Assembly: GCF_964036635.1 (NCBI RefSeq) | Contig: NZ_OZ038524.1 | Span: forward strand, 1,221,501 to 1,285,500 | Reading direction: 5' to 3' | From: Tenacibaculum dicentrarchi | GTDB taxonomy: Bacteria > Bacteroidota > Bacteroidia > Flavobacteriales > Flavobacteriaceae | Length of the DNA stretch: 64,000 nucleotides | Part shown: piece by piece, positions 22,891-31,860 of the stretch | Layout: every line of letters begins with the position of its first letter | How positions within the stretch are numbered: position 1 is the first letter of the stretch | Notes under the pieces: model-generated | Databases searched by the model: none | What the model saw: only the letters and a program-made list of their open reading frames with translations | What the model was told of the DNA's origin: nothing | Program-made: the position numbers and the translations under genes

Positions 22891-23787
22891 TTATAAATAA
22901 GATTTAAGGTAGTAAGATAAAATAGGGATGCTTAAAAATGTAAGCACAAAACCAATATTTAGTGTTTTTAATAAAAAAATGTAATTAGATGTAGTTGATG
23001 CTCGTAGTAAGTAGTAATAAAAAAACAAACTATAAAAAACCGTTAGAGAAAGTATTAATAAGCGTATATAAGTATTTTCAACATATAAGAAAGGGATTAA
23101 CAAGAAGTTAAAACAAATAAAAACAGTTATGATTAAAGCTGTTTTTTTAGCCCTATTTCGCCCTAATAAAAAAGGTAAAGTTTCATTTTTGCTTTTATTA
23201 TCATAGTTAATGATATCTATAATAATTCCTCTAACAATATTTGTTAAAAAAAAAGCAATAATATATATTGAAAGAATAATTTGTAAGTTAAAAATTAACT
23301 CAAATTGAGTTGCTGAGGTAGTGTTTATAGGCATATCAAACCAACAAACAAATAACATAAAAAAAGACCGTAAAAAAGGTCTTAATATATTACTCATAAA
23401 TGTTTTTTCAATAATTTTTTTAGAATAGCTAATAATTATTGAAAAGAAAATTAAAAATAAAAAGCTATAACTAGGTTTTTCAATTTTAAAACATAATAAT
23501 GTACTTAGAAAAAAACCTAAAAGACCAAAACTGACAGCATATATTTTTGAATATGGTAAAAAAATATTATTTGCTTTACCAATTTGTTTTTCATTGTAAA
23601 AAATAACTAAATAGCTAGAGGCTATTAGTAATAATAGTGCGCTTGTTAAAATACCTGCATCAAAAAAAGAAAGTATTGTTTCAAAACCATAACCGTATAA
23701 AAAACAATACTTAAACAAGAAAAATACAAATGCAAAGTATAAAAGTAATTTCCATCGAATTACCTTAAGCAACGTATTTATCATCAT
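22891..23787 (-). CDS. UbiA-like membrane prenyltransferase homologue, degenerate
   Basis: A 298-residue membrane protein with about eight hydrophobic segments. The second UbiA motif is recognisable at residues 185-212 (VRGIIIDIINYDNKSKNETLPFLLGRNRA, with D191 and D196), close to the REIxKDIxDxxGD block of Bacteroidota UbiA proteins. The first Asp-rich motif (NDxxDxxxD) should fall near residues 56-72, but that stretch reads SSYLVIFYNEKQIGK and lacks the aspartates. It sits three bases upstream of maf, a usual place for a UbiA-family gene in this group. Catalytic activity is doubtful. Confidence 0.7.
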   Translation of the reverse strand: MMINTLLKVIRWKLLLYFAFVFFLFKYCFLYGYGFETILSFFDAGILTSALLLLIASSYLVIFYNEKQIGKANNIFLPYSKIYAVSFGLLGFFLSTLLCFKIEKPSYSFLFLIFFSIIISYSKKIIEKTFMSNILRPFLRSFFMLFVCWFDMPINTTSATQFELIFNLQIILSIYIIAFFLTNIVRGIIIDIINYDNKSKNETLPFLLGRNRAKKTALIITVFICFNFLLIPFLYVENTYIRLLILSLTVFYSLFFYYYLLRASTTSNYIFLLKTLNIGFVLTFLSIPILSYYLKSYL

Positions 23788-23806
23788 TAGTTTTCTTAGT
23801 TAAATT

Positions 23807-24265
23807 TTAATTGAAATCTTTTTTAATACGTGCTAAGTCTCTCTTATTGTCACGGTCTTTCATGGTCTGGCGTTTATCATGCGTCTTTTTTCCTCTAGCT
23901 AAAGCGATATCTAATTTTGCCCATCCATTATTATTGATAAATAATTTTAACGGAACAATGGTATTTCCTTTTGCCTCGACTTCACGAGCTAATTTTTTGA
24001 GTTCATTTTTATTCAATAATAAACGACGTTCACTTGTTGTTTTATGATTAAAATGATTTCCAAAGGAATATTCTTCGATATACATATTAACTACAAAAAG
24101 CTCTCCTTGTTCATTAAATTCACAAAAACTTTCTGTTATTCGAGCCTTACTAAGTCGTATAGATTTAATTTCAGTACCTGTAAGCTGAATTCCTGCGGTA
24201 TATTTATCGATTATCTCGTATTCAAAACGAGCCTTTTTATTCTGTATGTTGATTTTTTTTTGCAT
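23807..24265 (-). CDS. smpB: SsrA-binding protein SmpB
   Basis: Partner of tmRNA in ribosome rescue. The 152-residue form beginning MQKKINIQNKKARFEYEI has the family core: GIQLTGTEIKSIRLSKARI, FVVNMYIEEYSFGNHFNH, RRLLLNKNELKKL and the basic C-terminal tail KKTHDKRQTMKDRDNKRDLARI. An ATG at 24331 would add 22 residues unlike any SmpB (hydrophobic, IIWIILYRYICSI). A promoter -7 element at 24273-24280 lies inside that extension, so 24265 is the true start with a very short leader. Confidence 0.95.
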   Translation of the reverse strand: MQKKINIQNKKARFEYEIIDKYTAGIQLTGTEIKSIRLSKARITESFCEFNEQGELFVVNMYIEEYSFGNHFNHKTTSERRLLLNKNELKKLAREVEAKGNTIVPLKLFINNNGWAKLDIALARGKKTHDKRQTMKDRDNKRDLARIKKDFN

Positions 24266-24272
24266 AATACTG

Positions 24273-24280
24273 CAAATATA
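24273..24280 (-). promoter_or_regulatory. -7 element of the smpB promoter
   Basis: TATATTTG on the minus strand, 7 bases before the preferred ATG, so the mRNA would be nearly leaderless. No well-placed TTG is seen. Confidence 0.5.
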
Positions 24281-24411
24281 ACGATATAATATAATCCATA
24301 TAATTTTTAAGCTTTTTTTAGCGGAGTGCAAGTAAGAGTAACAAGGAGGATTGTGTAAAATAATTTTAACAAACTATGATTTTAGTCATTTATTATAGTT
24401 ATTTGATAAGG

Positions 24412-24419
24412 TAATTTTG
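24412..24419 (+). promoter_or_regulatory. -7 element of the OmpW-like gene
   Basis: TAATTTTG matches TAnnTTTG, 25 bases before the ATG; the -33 element is not clear. Confidence 0.4.
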
Positions 24420-24444
24420 TAGTATATTTTTAAAATAATTAATC

Positions 24445-25110
24445 ATGAAAAAAGTTTTTTTAAGTATTGCTTTAGGCGTGTTATTTTTTACCAATGTAAA
24501 TAATGCAAATGCTCAAGAAAGTTCAAAGAAGGGTTTAAAAAACACGACAAAAACGGACAAAAAATGGCAAGCTCGTTTCAGATGGGTTAGTGTATTACCA
24601 AACGAATCGGCAACGATAGAAACTATTGGAGGCGATGTTGATATTACACAAAGTTTTATTCCAGAATTAGATTTTACGTATTTTTTCACCGAAAATATTG
24701 CGGCAGAATTAATTTTAGGAACAACACAGCACGATGTTAAAGCAACAGCAACAACTTTAGGAAATGTAAATTTAGGCGATGTTTGGTTATTGCCTCCAAC
24801 CTTAACAGTTCAGTATCATTTTACAGGAATGAACAAATTCAGACCGTATGTAGGAGCAGGGATAAATTACACTATTTTTTACGATGCAAATCCAGGAGGT
24901 GTTATTGATGTTGATTACGATAACGCCTTCGGATACGCTGCTCAATTAGGTTTCGATTATGATTTAAACGACACTTGGTTTTTAAATGTTGATGCAAAAT
25001 ACATCGGATTAAGTACTGATGTTACTGTAAATGCAGGAATTGCTACGGTAACTGCCGATGTTGATATCAATCCTATTTTAGTAGGTTTTGGTGTTGGTAT
25101 GAGATTTTAA
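24445..25110 (+). CDS. OmpW-family outer-membrane protein
   Basis: A 221-residue small barrel. Residues 1-23 are a signal peptide ending NANAQ. The mature part follows the OmpW pattern: WQARFRWVSVLPNESATIETIGGDVDITQSFIPELDFTYFFTENIAAELI, then the LPPTLTVQYHF strand, FRPYVGAGINYTIF and the terminal strand VGFGVGMRF ending in Phe. OmpW proteins form narrow eight-strand channels for small hydrophobic molecules. It is a single-gene unit with its own -7 element, and a terminator is shared with clpB. Confidence 0.92.
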   Translation: MKKVFLSIALGVLFFTNVNNANAQESSKKGLKNTTKTDKKWQARFRWVSVLPNESATIETIGGDVDITQSFIPELDFTYFFTENIAAELILGTTQHDVKATATTLGNVNLGDVWLLPPTLTVQYHFTGMNKFRPYVGAGINYTIFYDANPGGVIDVDYDNAFGYAAQLGFDYDLNDTWFLNVDAKYIGLSTDVTVNAGIATVTADVDINPILVGFGVGMRF

Positions 25111-25244
25111 GCTTTAACAAACAACAATAAAGCGAGAAAAAAAGAGCGAAGAAAAAGAAAAAAATTGTTAATACCGTTATTACAGTAAACAGTTACAGTA
25201 TTATCCTATTGCTAAAAAAAGAAAAGAACAAAAACAAACAACGA

Positions 25245-25278
25245 AAAAAGAGCTACCCTAAAAAGGTAGCTCTTTTGA
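25245..25278. terminator. Bidirectional terminator between OmpW gene and clpB
   Basis: Stem AAAAAGAGCTACC / GGTAGCTCTTTT with loop CTAAAAA; A run before and T run after serve both strands. Confidence 0.85.
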
Positions 25279-25311
25279 TTTTAGTTAGATTTTAGCTAGT
25301 AATTAATAAAT

Positions 25312-27930
25312 TTAAATAGTAGTTTCTAGTGTAACAGTTTGATTTCTAAAAACCAAATTATCATCAAAGGCATCTAATAGAATCACACTATCAGTGGTAA
25401 TATTTCCTGATAATATTTCTTTCGATAATTGATTTAATACTTCTTTTTGAATCACACGCTTTACAGGTCTTGCACCAAATTCTGGTTGATATCCTTTTTT
25501 AGCCAGATATGCAACGGCATCATCAGTGGCATCTAAAGTAATATGTTGTTCGGCTATCATCTTTTTAACACCGTTTAATTGTATGCGTACAATCTGTTTA
25601 ATATCTTTTTCTGATAAAGGCGTAAACAAGATAATATCATCAATTCTATTGATAAACTCAGGGCGGACGGTTTGTTTTAATAATCCTAAAACATCGGTTT
25701 TAGCTGAATCCATAGCGACATCAACATCATCTTTTAAAGCATCGAAACCTTCAAATTTCTCTTGAATTAAATGACTTCCCATGTTAGAGGTCATAATAAT
25801 GATAGTGTTTTTAAAATCGGCAACACGCCCTTTGTTATCCGTTAAACGTCCTTCATCTAAAACTTGTAATAAAACATTAAACGTATCAGGATGTGCTTTT
25901 TCAATTTCATCTAACAGGACGACAGAATAAGGCTTTCTACGAACTGCCTCTGTTAATTGTCCACCTTCGTCATAACCAACGTATCCTGGAGGTGCTCCGA
26001 CTAATCGGCTCACCGAATGACGCTCCTGATATTCACTCATATCAATACGAGTCATGGCATTTTCATCATCAAACAAATAATCGGCTAAGGCTTTTGCTAA
26101 TTCTGTTTTTCCGACTCCTGTAGTTCCTAAAAATAAAAAACTTCCTAAGGGTTTGTTCGGGTTTTGCAAACCTGCTCTTGAACGACGAACCGCATCAGAA
26201 ACTGCTGTAATTGCTTCTTGCTGTCCTACAACACGTTTGTGTAATTCATCTTCTAGTTTTAATAATTTTTCACGTTCCGACTGAATCATTTTAGTAACAG
26301 GAACGCCTGTCCATTTTGCCACAACTTCGGCAATATCTTCGTAAGTAACTTCTTCTTTAATTAAAGAATTTTCACGTTGATTTTCTAAAATAGCTTGCTG
26401 TTCTTCTAGTGATTTTTGAGCTTCTTTAATTTTTCCGTAGCGTAATTCGGCAACTTTACCGTAATCGCCATTTCGCTCGGCTTTATCAGCTTCTAAATTA
26501 TAATTTTCGATATCCGTTTTTAATTGTTGAACCGTATCTACCACGGCTTTTTCTGATTGCCATTTTGCGTTTATTTCATTGCGTTCTTCTTTTAAATTAG
26601 CAACATCTTCATTTAAAAATTTTAATTTAACAACATCATTTTCACGTTTAATTGCTTCAATTTCAATTTCTAATTGCATTATTTTACGGTCAAGGATATC
26701 TAAATTTTCAGGTTTAGAATTCATTTCCATACGCAATTTAGCCGCCGATTCGTCCATTAAATCGATGGCTTTATCTGGTAAAAATCGATTGGTAATATAA
26801 CGTTGCGATAATTCAACTGAACCTATAATCGCTTCATCTTTAATACGTACTTTATGATGTGCTTCGTATTTTTCTTTAATCCCTCGAAGGATAGAAATAG
26901 CACTTTCGGTATCAGGTTCATCAACAATTACTTTTTGAAAACGACGCTCTAAGGCTTTATCTTTTTCAAAATACTTTTGATATTCATCTAACGTAGTAGC
27001 TCCGATTGCTCGTAATTCGCCACGAGCTAGGGCAGGTTTTAAAATATTTGCGGCATCCATGGCACCATCACCGCCACCCGCACCAACTAAGGTGTGTATT
27101 TCATCAATAAACAAAACAATATCTCCTTCGGATGCTGTAACTTCTTTTACGACAGATTTTAAACGTTCTTCAAATTCTCCTTTATATTTTGCACCTGCAA
27201 TTAAGGCTCCCATATCCAGTGAATAAATCACTTTATCTTTTAAATTTTCAGGAACATCACCACGGATAATTCTGTGTGCTAAACCTTCGGCGATAGCGGT
27301 TTTTCCTGTTCCAGGTTCTCCCACTAAAATTGGATTGTTTTTTGTTCTTCGAGATAAAATTTGCAATAATCTGCGGATTTCTTCATCACGACCAATTACA
27401 GGGTCTAATTTTCCGTCTTGTGCTAATTTATTTAAATTATTGGCATATTTATTTAAAGAATTATAGGTTTCTTCGGCACTTTGAGAAGTAACTCGTTCAC
27501 CTTTTCGCAATTCATCAATAGTAGCCGTCAAGCTTTTTTCAGTAACGCCTTGGTCTTTTAAAACCTGTGCTATTTGACTTTTAGATTTGAAAATTGCTAA
27601 AATTAAATGTTCAATAGAAACGTATTCATCGTTCATTTTTTTAGCAATAATTGACGCTTCATTTAACGCTTTATTCGCTTGTTTCGACAACATTAATTCT
27701 CCTCCAGAAACTTTAGGAAATCCTTCTAATTGTTTATCTAAAATTTGCTTTAAAAGAGTAATATTAATATTTAATTTCTTCAGAATAAAAGGCAATACGT
27801 TTTCATCGACAGAAAATAAGGCTTTAAAAATATGTTCGTTTTCTAATTGCTGATGTCCATACTCTTGCGCTATCTGCTGGGCTTTTTGTATGGTTTCTTG
27901 TGATTTTGTTGTATAATTATTCAAGTTCAT
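25312..27930 (-). CDS. clpB: ATP-dependent disaggregase ClpB
   Basis: Hexameric Hsp100 that, with DnaK, pulls proteins out of aggregates. The 872 residues show the full order: N domain (1-145) and the first AAA+ module with Walker A GEPGTGKT at 204-211 and DEIHTLVGAGGGDGAMDA after it. The coiled-coil middle domain follows (about 410-525), then the second AAA+ module with GTTGVGKTELAKAL near 605 and VVLLDEIEKAHPD. The C-terminal domain contains GARPVKRVIQ. A middle domain of this size separates ClpB from ClpA/ClpC. A TACTTTTG -7 element is about 62 bases upstream. Confidence 0.97.
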   Translation of the reverse strand: MNLNNYTTKSQETIQKAQQIAQEYGHQQLENEHIFKALFSVDENVLPFILKKLNINITLLKQILDKQLEGFPKVSGGELMLSKQANKALNEASIIAKKMNDEYVSIEHLILAIFKSKSQIAQVLKDQGVTEKSLTATIDELRKGERVTSQSAEETYNSLNKYANNLNKLAQDGKLDPVIGRDEEIRRLLQILSRRTKNNPILVGEPGTGKTAIAEGLAHRIIRGDVPENLKDKVIYSLDMGALIAGAKYKGEFEERLKSVVKEVTASEGDIVLFIDEIHTLVGAGGGDGAMDAANILKPALARGELRAIGATTLDEYQKYFEKDKALERRFQKVIVDEPDTESAISILRGIKEKYEAHHKVRIKDEAIIGSVELSQRYITNRFLPDKAIDLMDESAAKLRMEMNSKPENLDILDRKIMQLEIEIEAIKRENDVVKLKFLNEDVANLKEERNEINAKWQSEKAVVDTVQQLKTDIENYNLEADKAERNGDYGKVAELRYGKIKEAQKSLEEQQAILENQRENSLIKEEVTYEDIAEVVAKWTGVPVTKMIQSEREKLLKLEDELHKRVVGQQEAITAVSDAVRRSRAGLQNPNKPLGSFLFLGTTGVGKTELAKALADYLFDDENAMTRIDMSEYQERHSVSRLVGAPPGYVGYDEGGQLTEAVRRKPYSVVLLDEIEKAHPDTFNVLLQVLDEGRLTDNKGRVADFKNTIIIMTSNMGSHLIQEKFEGFDALKDDVDVAMDSAKTDVLGLLKQTVRPEFINRIDDIILFTPLSEKDIKQIVRIQLNGVKKMIAEQHITLDATDDAVAYLAKKGYQPEFGARPVKRVIQKEVLNQLSKEILSGNITTDSVILLDAFDDNLVFRNQTVTLETTI

Positions 27931-27991
27931 AATTTAAAATTATTTTAATTAATTAACTTTTTCATTTTTTATTTATTGAAGTGACTAAAAT

Positions 27992-27999
27992 CAAAAGTA
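27992..27999 (-). promoter_or_regulatory. -7 element upstream of clpB
   Basis: TACTTTTG on the minus strand, a TAnnTTTG match 61 bases before the clpB ATG. No heat-shock operator (CIRCE-like) inverted repeat was seen in the 240-base spacer. Confidence 0.4.
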
Positions 28000-28173
28000 G
28001 TACCAAGTAGAATTTTTAATCTTTTTAAAAAGCATAAAATTAGTTTAAAGACATTTTGTCATTCAAAAACCTTTAAAAATCATCTTTAGATGACTTTTTG
28101 GCATCTTTTTAATGCTGTTTGACGCTGTTAATTATTTTATATCGTATATTTACCTTAAAACACAAAAAACCAC

Positions 28174-28569
28174 ATGGGAATACTTAACACAATCTTTGGC
28201 AGTACTAAAGATACGAATAATTCAGAGGATAAAACATTTATTGATTGGATTCCGTTAATAGCATTATCGCAACTAGAAGACATAAAAAAACAATCACAAA
28301 AAGAACCGATTGCTATTTTTAAACATTCCACAAGATGTAGTATAAGTAGTGTTGCAAAAAGTCGTTTTGAAAAGAGTTTTGATGAATCTTTAAAAGATTT
28401 TAAAGTCTATTACCTTGATTTAATTTCTTATAGAGAAATTTCGAACGAAATAGCCATTCAATTTCAGGTAGAACATCAATCACCTCAACTCTTAATTATT
28501 CAAAAAAAAGCAGTCGTAGCCCATGCTTCTCATTATGAAATTGCTCAAATCGATTTGACAAAATTCTAA
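28174..28569 (+). CDS. ytxJ: YtxJ-like bacillithiol-system redox protein
   Basis: A 131-residue thioredoxin-fold protein of the YtxJ family, which occurs with bacillithiol metabolism in Firmicutes and Bacteroidota and is thought to act as a monothiol bacilliredoxin. The active-site segment reads FKHSTRCSISSVAKSRFE (residues about 48-65) with a single Cys, matching the family TxCxIS-type motif. SPQLLIIQKKAVVAHASHYEI gives the cis-Pro strand. Its presence suggests the organism makes bacillithiol, which is inference. No other thiol gene is adjacent. Confidence 0.87.
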   Translation: MGILNTIFGSTKDTNNSEDKTFIDWIPLIALSQLEDIKKQSQKEPIAIFKHSTRCSISSVAKSRFEKSFDESLKDFKVYYLDLISYREISNEIAIQFQVEHQSPQLLIIQKKAVVAHASHYEIAQIDLTKF

Positions 28570-28649
28570 AAAATATAGTGGTTTTATCAAAACTTACTTA
28601 AATACGTCGTATTTTTGCCTATTCGAAAAAAGTATAAAAAAGCATAAAA

Positions 28650-30230
28650 TTGAGCAACGAAAACACACCTACACAAGAGACCAAAGGAAAAAACTTATAC
28701 GATTATCAAAAAGAAGCACTCTTTAAAATATTCAAATGTTTTGAAACTGCTCCTGAAAATTTTCATTTATTATATCAACTGCCAACAGGTGGGGGTAAAA
28801 CAGTAATATTTTCAGAAATTACCCGTCAGTTTATAAAACATTATCAGAAAAAAGTACTGATAATGACGCACCGAATCGAATTATGCAAGCAAACTGCAAA
28901 AATGCTTGGAGAGTTTGGGGTAGAAAATAAAATTATCGACAGTAAGGCCGATTTAGATGACCAGAATAAATACGATTGTTTCGTTGCAATGGTAGAAACG
29001 TTAAACAATCGTTTAAATGACGAAATGTTAGATATTTCTGATGTAGGCTTGGTTATTATTGATGAAGCACATTATAATTCATTTACCAAATTATTTAAGT
29101 TTTTTGATAAATCGTTTGTTTTAGGAGTTACCGCAACACCTTTGAGTTCGAATATCAAATTACCAATGAAAGACAATTATGATGATTTAATTGCCGGTGA
29201 AAGTATTGGAACTTTAATTCAAAATGAATATTTAGCAAGAGCAAATGTTTTTTCTTATAATGTTGGTTTAACATCTTTAGAAATAGGAGCAAACGGAGAT
29301 TATACTGTAAAATCATCGGAAGATTTATATACGAATACCGATATGCTATCAAAGCTTTTACAGGCTTATGAAGAGCGTGCAAAAGGTACAAAAACGTTGA
29401 TTTTTAATAACGGAATTAACACTTCGCTACATGTATATGATACCTTTAAAAAAGCAGGATACCCGATTGCACACCTAGACAATACGAACACCAAAAAAGA
29501 ACGTGATAGTATTTTAAAATGGTTTCACGAAACACCAAATGCTATTATTACTTCGGTAAGTATTTTAACCACTGGTTTCGATGAGCCTTCGGTAAAATCT
29601 ATTATTTTAAATAGGGCTACAAAATCATTAACATTGTATTATCAGATGATTGGTAGGGGTTCTCGTATTTTTAAAGGGAAATCTACATTTAATGTGATTG
29701 ATTTAGGAAACAACTTTCATCGTTTTGGTCCTTGGGGAGCTGATTTAGATTGGCACAAAATGTTTAGAGCGCCTAATTTCTATTTAGATAATTTATTATC
29801 TGATGAAGAAATAGAAAGTGAATTTCGATACGAATTACCAACAAATATTAGAGAGGAATTTTCAAAAACTGAAGATGTCTATTTTGATGTAAAAAAGGTA
29901 TATATTGAAACAATTCAAGCAGGACAATCGTCTAAAAAAGTGTTGGAAAAATCAATAGAACATCATGCGAAAATTTGCATCGAAAATAGTGAAGATGTTT
30001 TTGATGCCTTAATTTTAGCTAAAAAATTAGGGGGTGAAATTGATGATAGAATCCACCGATATTCTAAATGTATTTGTAAATCTACCCATAATTTTATCGA
30101 TTGGCTTAGAGATGATTATCGAAAGAAATTAAATGCGTATTTACGTGCTAATTTTGATACCGTTTATGAAGATATTTTTGGTCATCCACCAATTGAAGAA
30201 GAAGAGGAAGACGACGAGGACGAAGAATAA
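28650..30230 (+). CDS. Superfamily 2 DEAD/DEAH-box helicase
   Basis: A 526-residue SF2 helicase with TTG as start (SNENTPTQETKGKNLYDYQKEAL follows); no in-frame ATG precedes the Q-like YDYQ motif. Motif I is LPTGGGKT (about 47-54), motif Ia MTHRIELCKQT, motif II IIDEAHYNS, motif III VTATP, and motif VI QMIGRGSRIFKGK. The second RecA domain spans about 230-360, followed by a 160-residue C-terminal part rich in acidic residues at its end (EEEEEDDEDEE). It belongs to the XPB/UvrB-like helicases common in Bacteroidota. The substrate is unknown. Confidence 0.87.
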   Translation: MSNENTPTQETKGKNLYDYQKEALFKIFKCFETAPENFHLLYQLPTGGGKTVIFSEITRQFIKHYQKKVLIMTHRIELCKQTAKMLGEFGVENKIIDSKADLDDQNKYDCFVAMVETLNNRLNDEMLDISDVGLVIIDEAHYNSFTKLFKFFDKSFVLGVTATPLSSNIKLPMKDNYDDLIAGESIGTLIQNEYLARANVFSYNVGLTSLEIGANGDYTVKSSEDLYTNTDMLSKLLQAYEERAKGTKTLIFNNGINTSLHVYDTFKKAGYPIAHLDNTNTKKERDSILKWFHETPNAIITSVSILTTGFDEPSVKSIILNRATKSLTLYYQMIGRGSRIFKGKSTFNVIDLGNNFHRFGPWGADLDWHKMFRAPNFYLDNLLSDEEIESEFRYELPTNIREEFSKTEDVYFDVKKVYIETIQAGQSSKKVLEKSIEHHAKICIENSEDVFDALILAKKLGGEIDDRIHRYSKCICKSTHNFIDWLRDDYRKKLNAYLRANFDTVYEDIFGHPPIEEEEEDDEDEE

Positions 30231-30272
30231 TAGTAGAAAATAGAGAAAACGATTCAAGTTTTAAGTAAATAT

Positions 30273-30306
30273 AAAAAAGCCATTTCAATACGAAATGGCT
30301 TTTTTA
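30273..30306. terminator. Bidirectional terminator between helicase gene and fumarylacetoacetase
   Basis: Stem AAAAAAGCCATTTC / GAAATGGCTTTTTT with a short loop; A run and T run suit both convergent genes. Confidence 0.88.
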
Positions 30307-30341
30307 TGTGATAAATAATAAAATTAAATTTTGATAAATCT

Positions 30342-31625
30342 CTAAAATTCAATAGCTGGTAAAACCTTACCTATACATTCTCCAAAACCAATGCGAACCT
30401 CATCGTTTTTAGAATATCCACGCATAATAACAGTATCGTGATCGTTTATAAATTTACGATGTGAGCCATCATTCATTTTTAATGGATTTTGCCCTCGCCA
30501 AGTTAACTCTAACATAGAGCCAAAGCTATCTTTGGTAGGTCCTGAAATAGTTCCTGAACCCATCATATCTCCTGCGTTTATAGGGCAGCCGTTTATGGTA
30601 TGATGTGCTAATTGCTGAGCCATAGTCCAATACATATATTTAAAATTGGAGTTACAAACTACGGTTTCTTCTTTTCCTTCAGGTTGAATAGCCATCTGTA
30701 AATTGATATCAAAACTATCTTTACCTTCTTTTTTCAAATACGGTAACGGTTCATGTACCTTCTTTGGGTTATCTACTCTAAAAGGCGCTAAGGCATCTAA
30801 AGTAACAATCCAAGGAGAAATAGTAGAGGCAAAGCTCTTTCCTAAAAATGGACCTAAAGGAACATATTCCCAAGCTTGAATATCACGTGCTGACCAATCG
30901 TTAAATAAAACTAATCCGAAAATATATTCATCGGCATCTTGAATAGGGATTCTATCACCTAAATCATTTGCCACTGTAGTAATAAAAGCCATTTCTAATT
31001 CAAAATCTAACAGTTTTGAAGCCCCGAAATTTGGTGTTGTACTCCCTTCGCTAGGTTTTTGTTGCCCAACAGGGCGACGCACAGGAGTTCCTGAAGGAAT
31101 AATAGATGAACTTCTACCGTGGTAGCCAATAGGAATATGCAACCAGTTTGGTAATAAGGCATTTTCAGGATCACGAAATAAAGACCCTACATTAGTTGCG
31201 TGTTCTTTACTTGCATAAAAATCGGTATAATCACCAACAGATACAGGAAGTTGCATTTCAACATCTTCTATTTTAAAAATAATACTCTCTTTATGTTCCT
31301 CATTTTTAAATAAATCATCATTATTTAAGTCAAAAATATCTGCAATTTTATTACGAACCAAACGCCAAGTTTTACGTCCATCGGCAATAAAATCGTTTAA
31401 GGTGTCTTGTAAGAATATATCATCTGTTAAAGGGATATTTTCAAAATATCCTAATTGATGCAATGCCCCTAGATCAATGGCAAAATTACCAATTCGAGTA
31501 CCAATAGTAACAATATCATCTTTAGTTATAAAGACTCCAAAGGGAATGTTTTGTATAGGGAAATCTGAATCCTGCTCAACAGGTAACCAAGATTTTCTAT
31601 TCGGATTATTTGCTGTTATTTTCAT
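30342..31625 (-). CDS. fahA: Fumarylacetoacetase
   Basis: Last enzyme of tyrosine/phenylalanine breakdown, splitting fumarylacetoacetate to fumarate and acetoacetate with a metal ion. The 427-residue length matches the eukaryote-like family. The N-terminal SH3-like domain (1-115) starts SWLPVEQDSDFPIQNIPFG. The catalytic domain shows DYTDFYASKEHATNVG, PIGYHGRSSSI, LDFELEMAF (metal-binding Glu residues), FNDWSARDIQAWEYVPLGPFLGKSF and the C-terminal FGECIGKVLPA. A full promoter lies upstream at 31653-31683. Homogentisate dioxygenase and HPPD genes are not in the window. Confidence 0.95.
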   Translation of the reverse strand: MKITANNPNRKSWLPVEQDSDFPIQNIPFGVFITKDDIVTIGTRIGNFAIDLGALHQLGYFENIPLTDDIFLQDTLNDFIADGRKTWRLVRNKIADIFDLNNDDLFKNEEHKESIIFKIEDVEMQLPVSVGDYTDFYASKEHATNVGSLFRDPENALLPNWLHIPIGYHGRSSSIIPSGTPVRRPVGQQKPSEGSTTPNFGASKLLDFELEMAFITTVANDLGDRIPIQDADEYIFGLVLFNDWSARDIQAWEYVPLGPFLGKSFASTISPWIVTLDALAPFRVDNPKKVHEPLPYLKKEGKDSFDINLQMAIQPEGKEETVVCNSNFKYMYWTMAQQLAHHTINGCPINAGDMMGSGTISGPTKDSFGSMLELTWRGQNPLKMNDGSHRKFINDHDTVIMRGYSKNDEVRIGFGECIGKVLPAIEF

Positions 31626-31652
31626 TGGATTATAGTTCTGTTTATTTTACAT

Positions 31653-31683
31653 CAAACCTACATATTTTTTCAGTTAAAACCAA
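31653..31683 (-). promoter_or_regulatory. Promoter of fahA
   Basis: On the minus strand TTG (31681-31683), a 20-base spacer and TAGGTTTG (31653-31660), 28 bases before the ATG. Confidence 0.6.
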
Positions 31684-31816
31684 TATTCAGTTCGTAAAAA
31701 CTTTAAAATAAAGTTAAAATAACATAAACTATGTTAATATAGTATTAGTTAATTTATTATGTATAAGCTTGTTTAAAAAAGATAACAATTGCCTAAATTT
31801 TCCATAATAAAATTAT

Positions 31817-31824
31817 TACATTTG
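31817..31824 (+). promoter_or_regulatory. -7 element of the glyA promoter
   Basis: TACATTTG matches TAnnTTTG, 37 bases before the ATG at 31861; a TTG at 31789-31791 is 25 bases upstream, slightly far. Confidence 0.45.
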
Positions 31825-31860
31825 GATTATTATATAACAAATTATACCACAAAAAATAAG

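Noticed and set aside
24266..24331. N-terminal extension of SmpB
   Set aside because: A -7 element lies inside it and the hydrophobic residues are foreign to SmpB.
31789..31860. N-terminal extension of GlyA from TTG
   Set aside because: It would read through the TACATTTG promoter element and adds 24 residues not found in the family.
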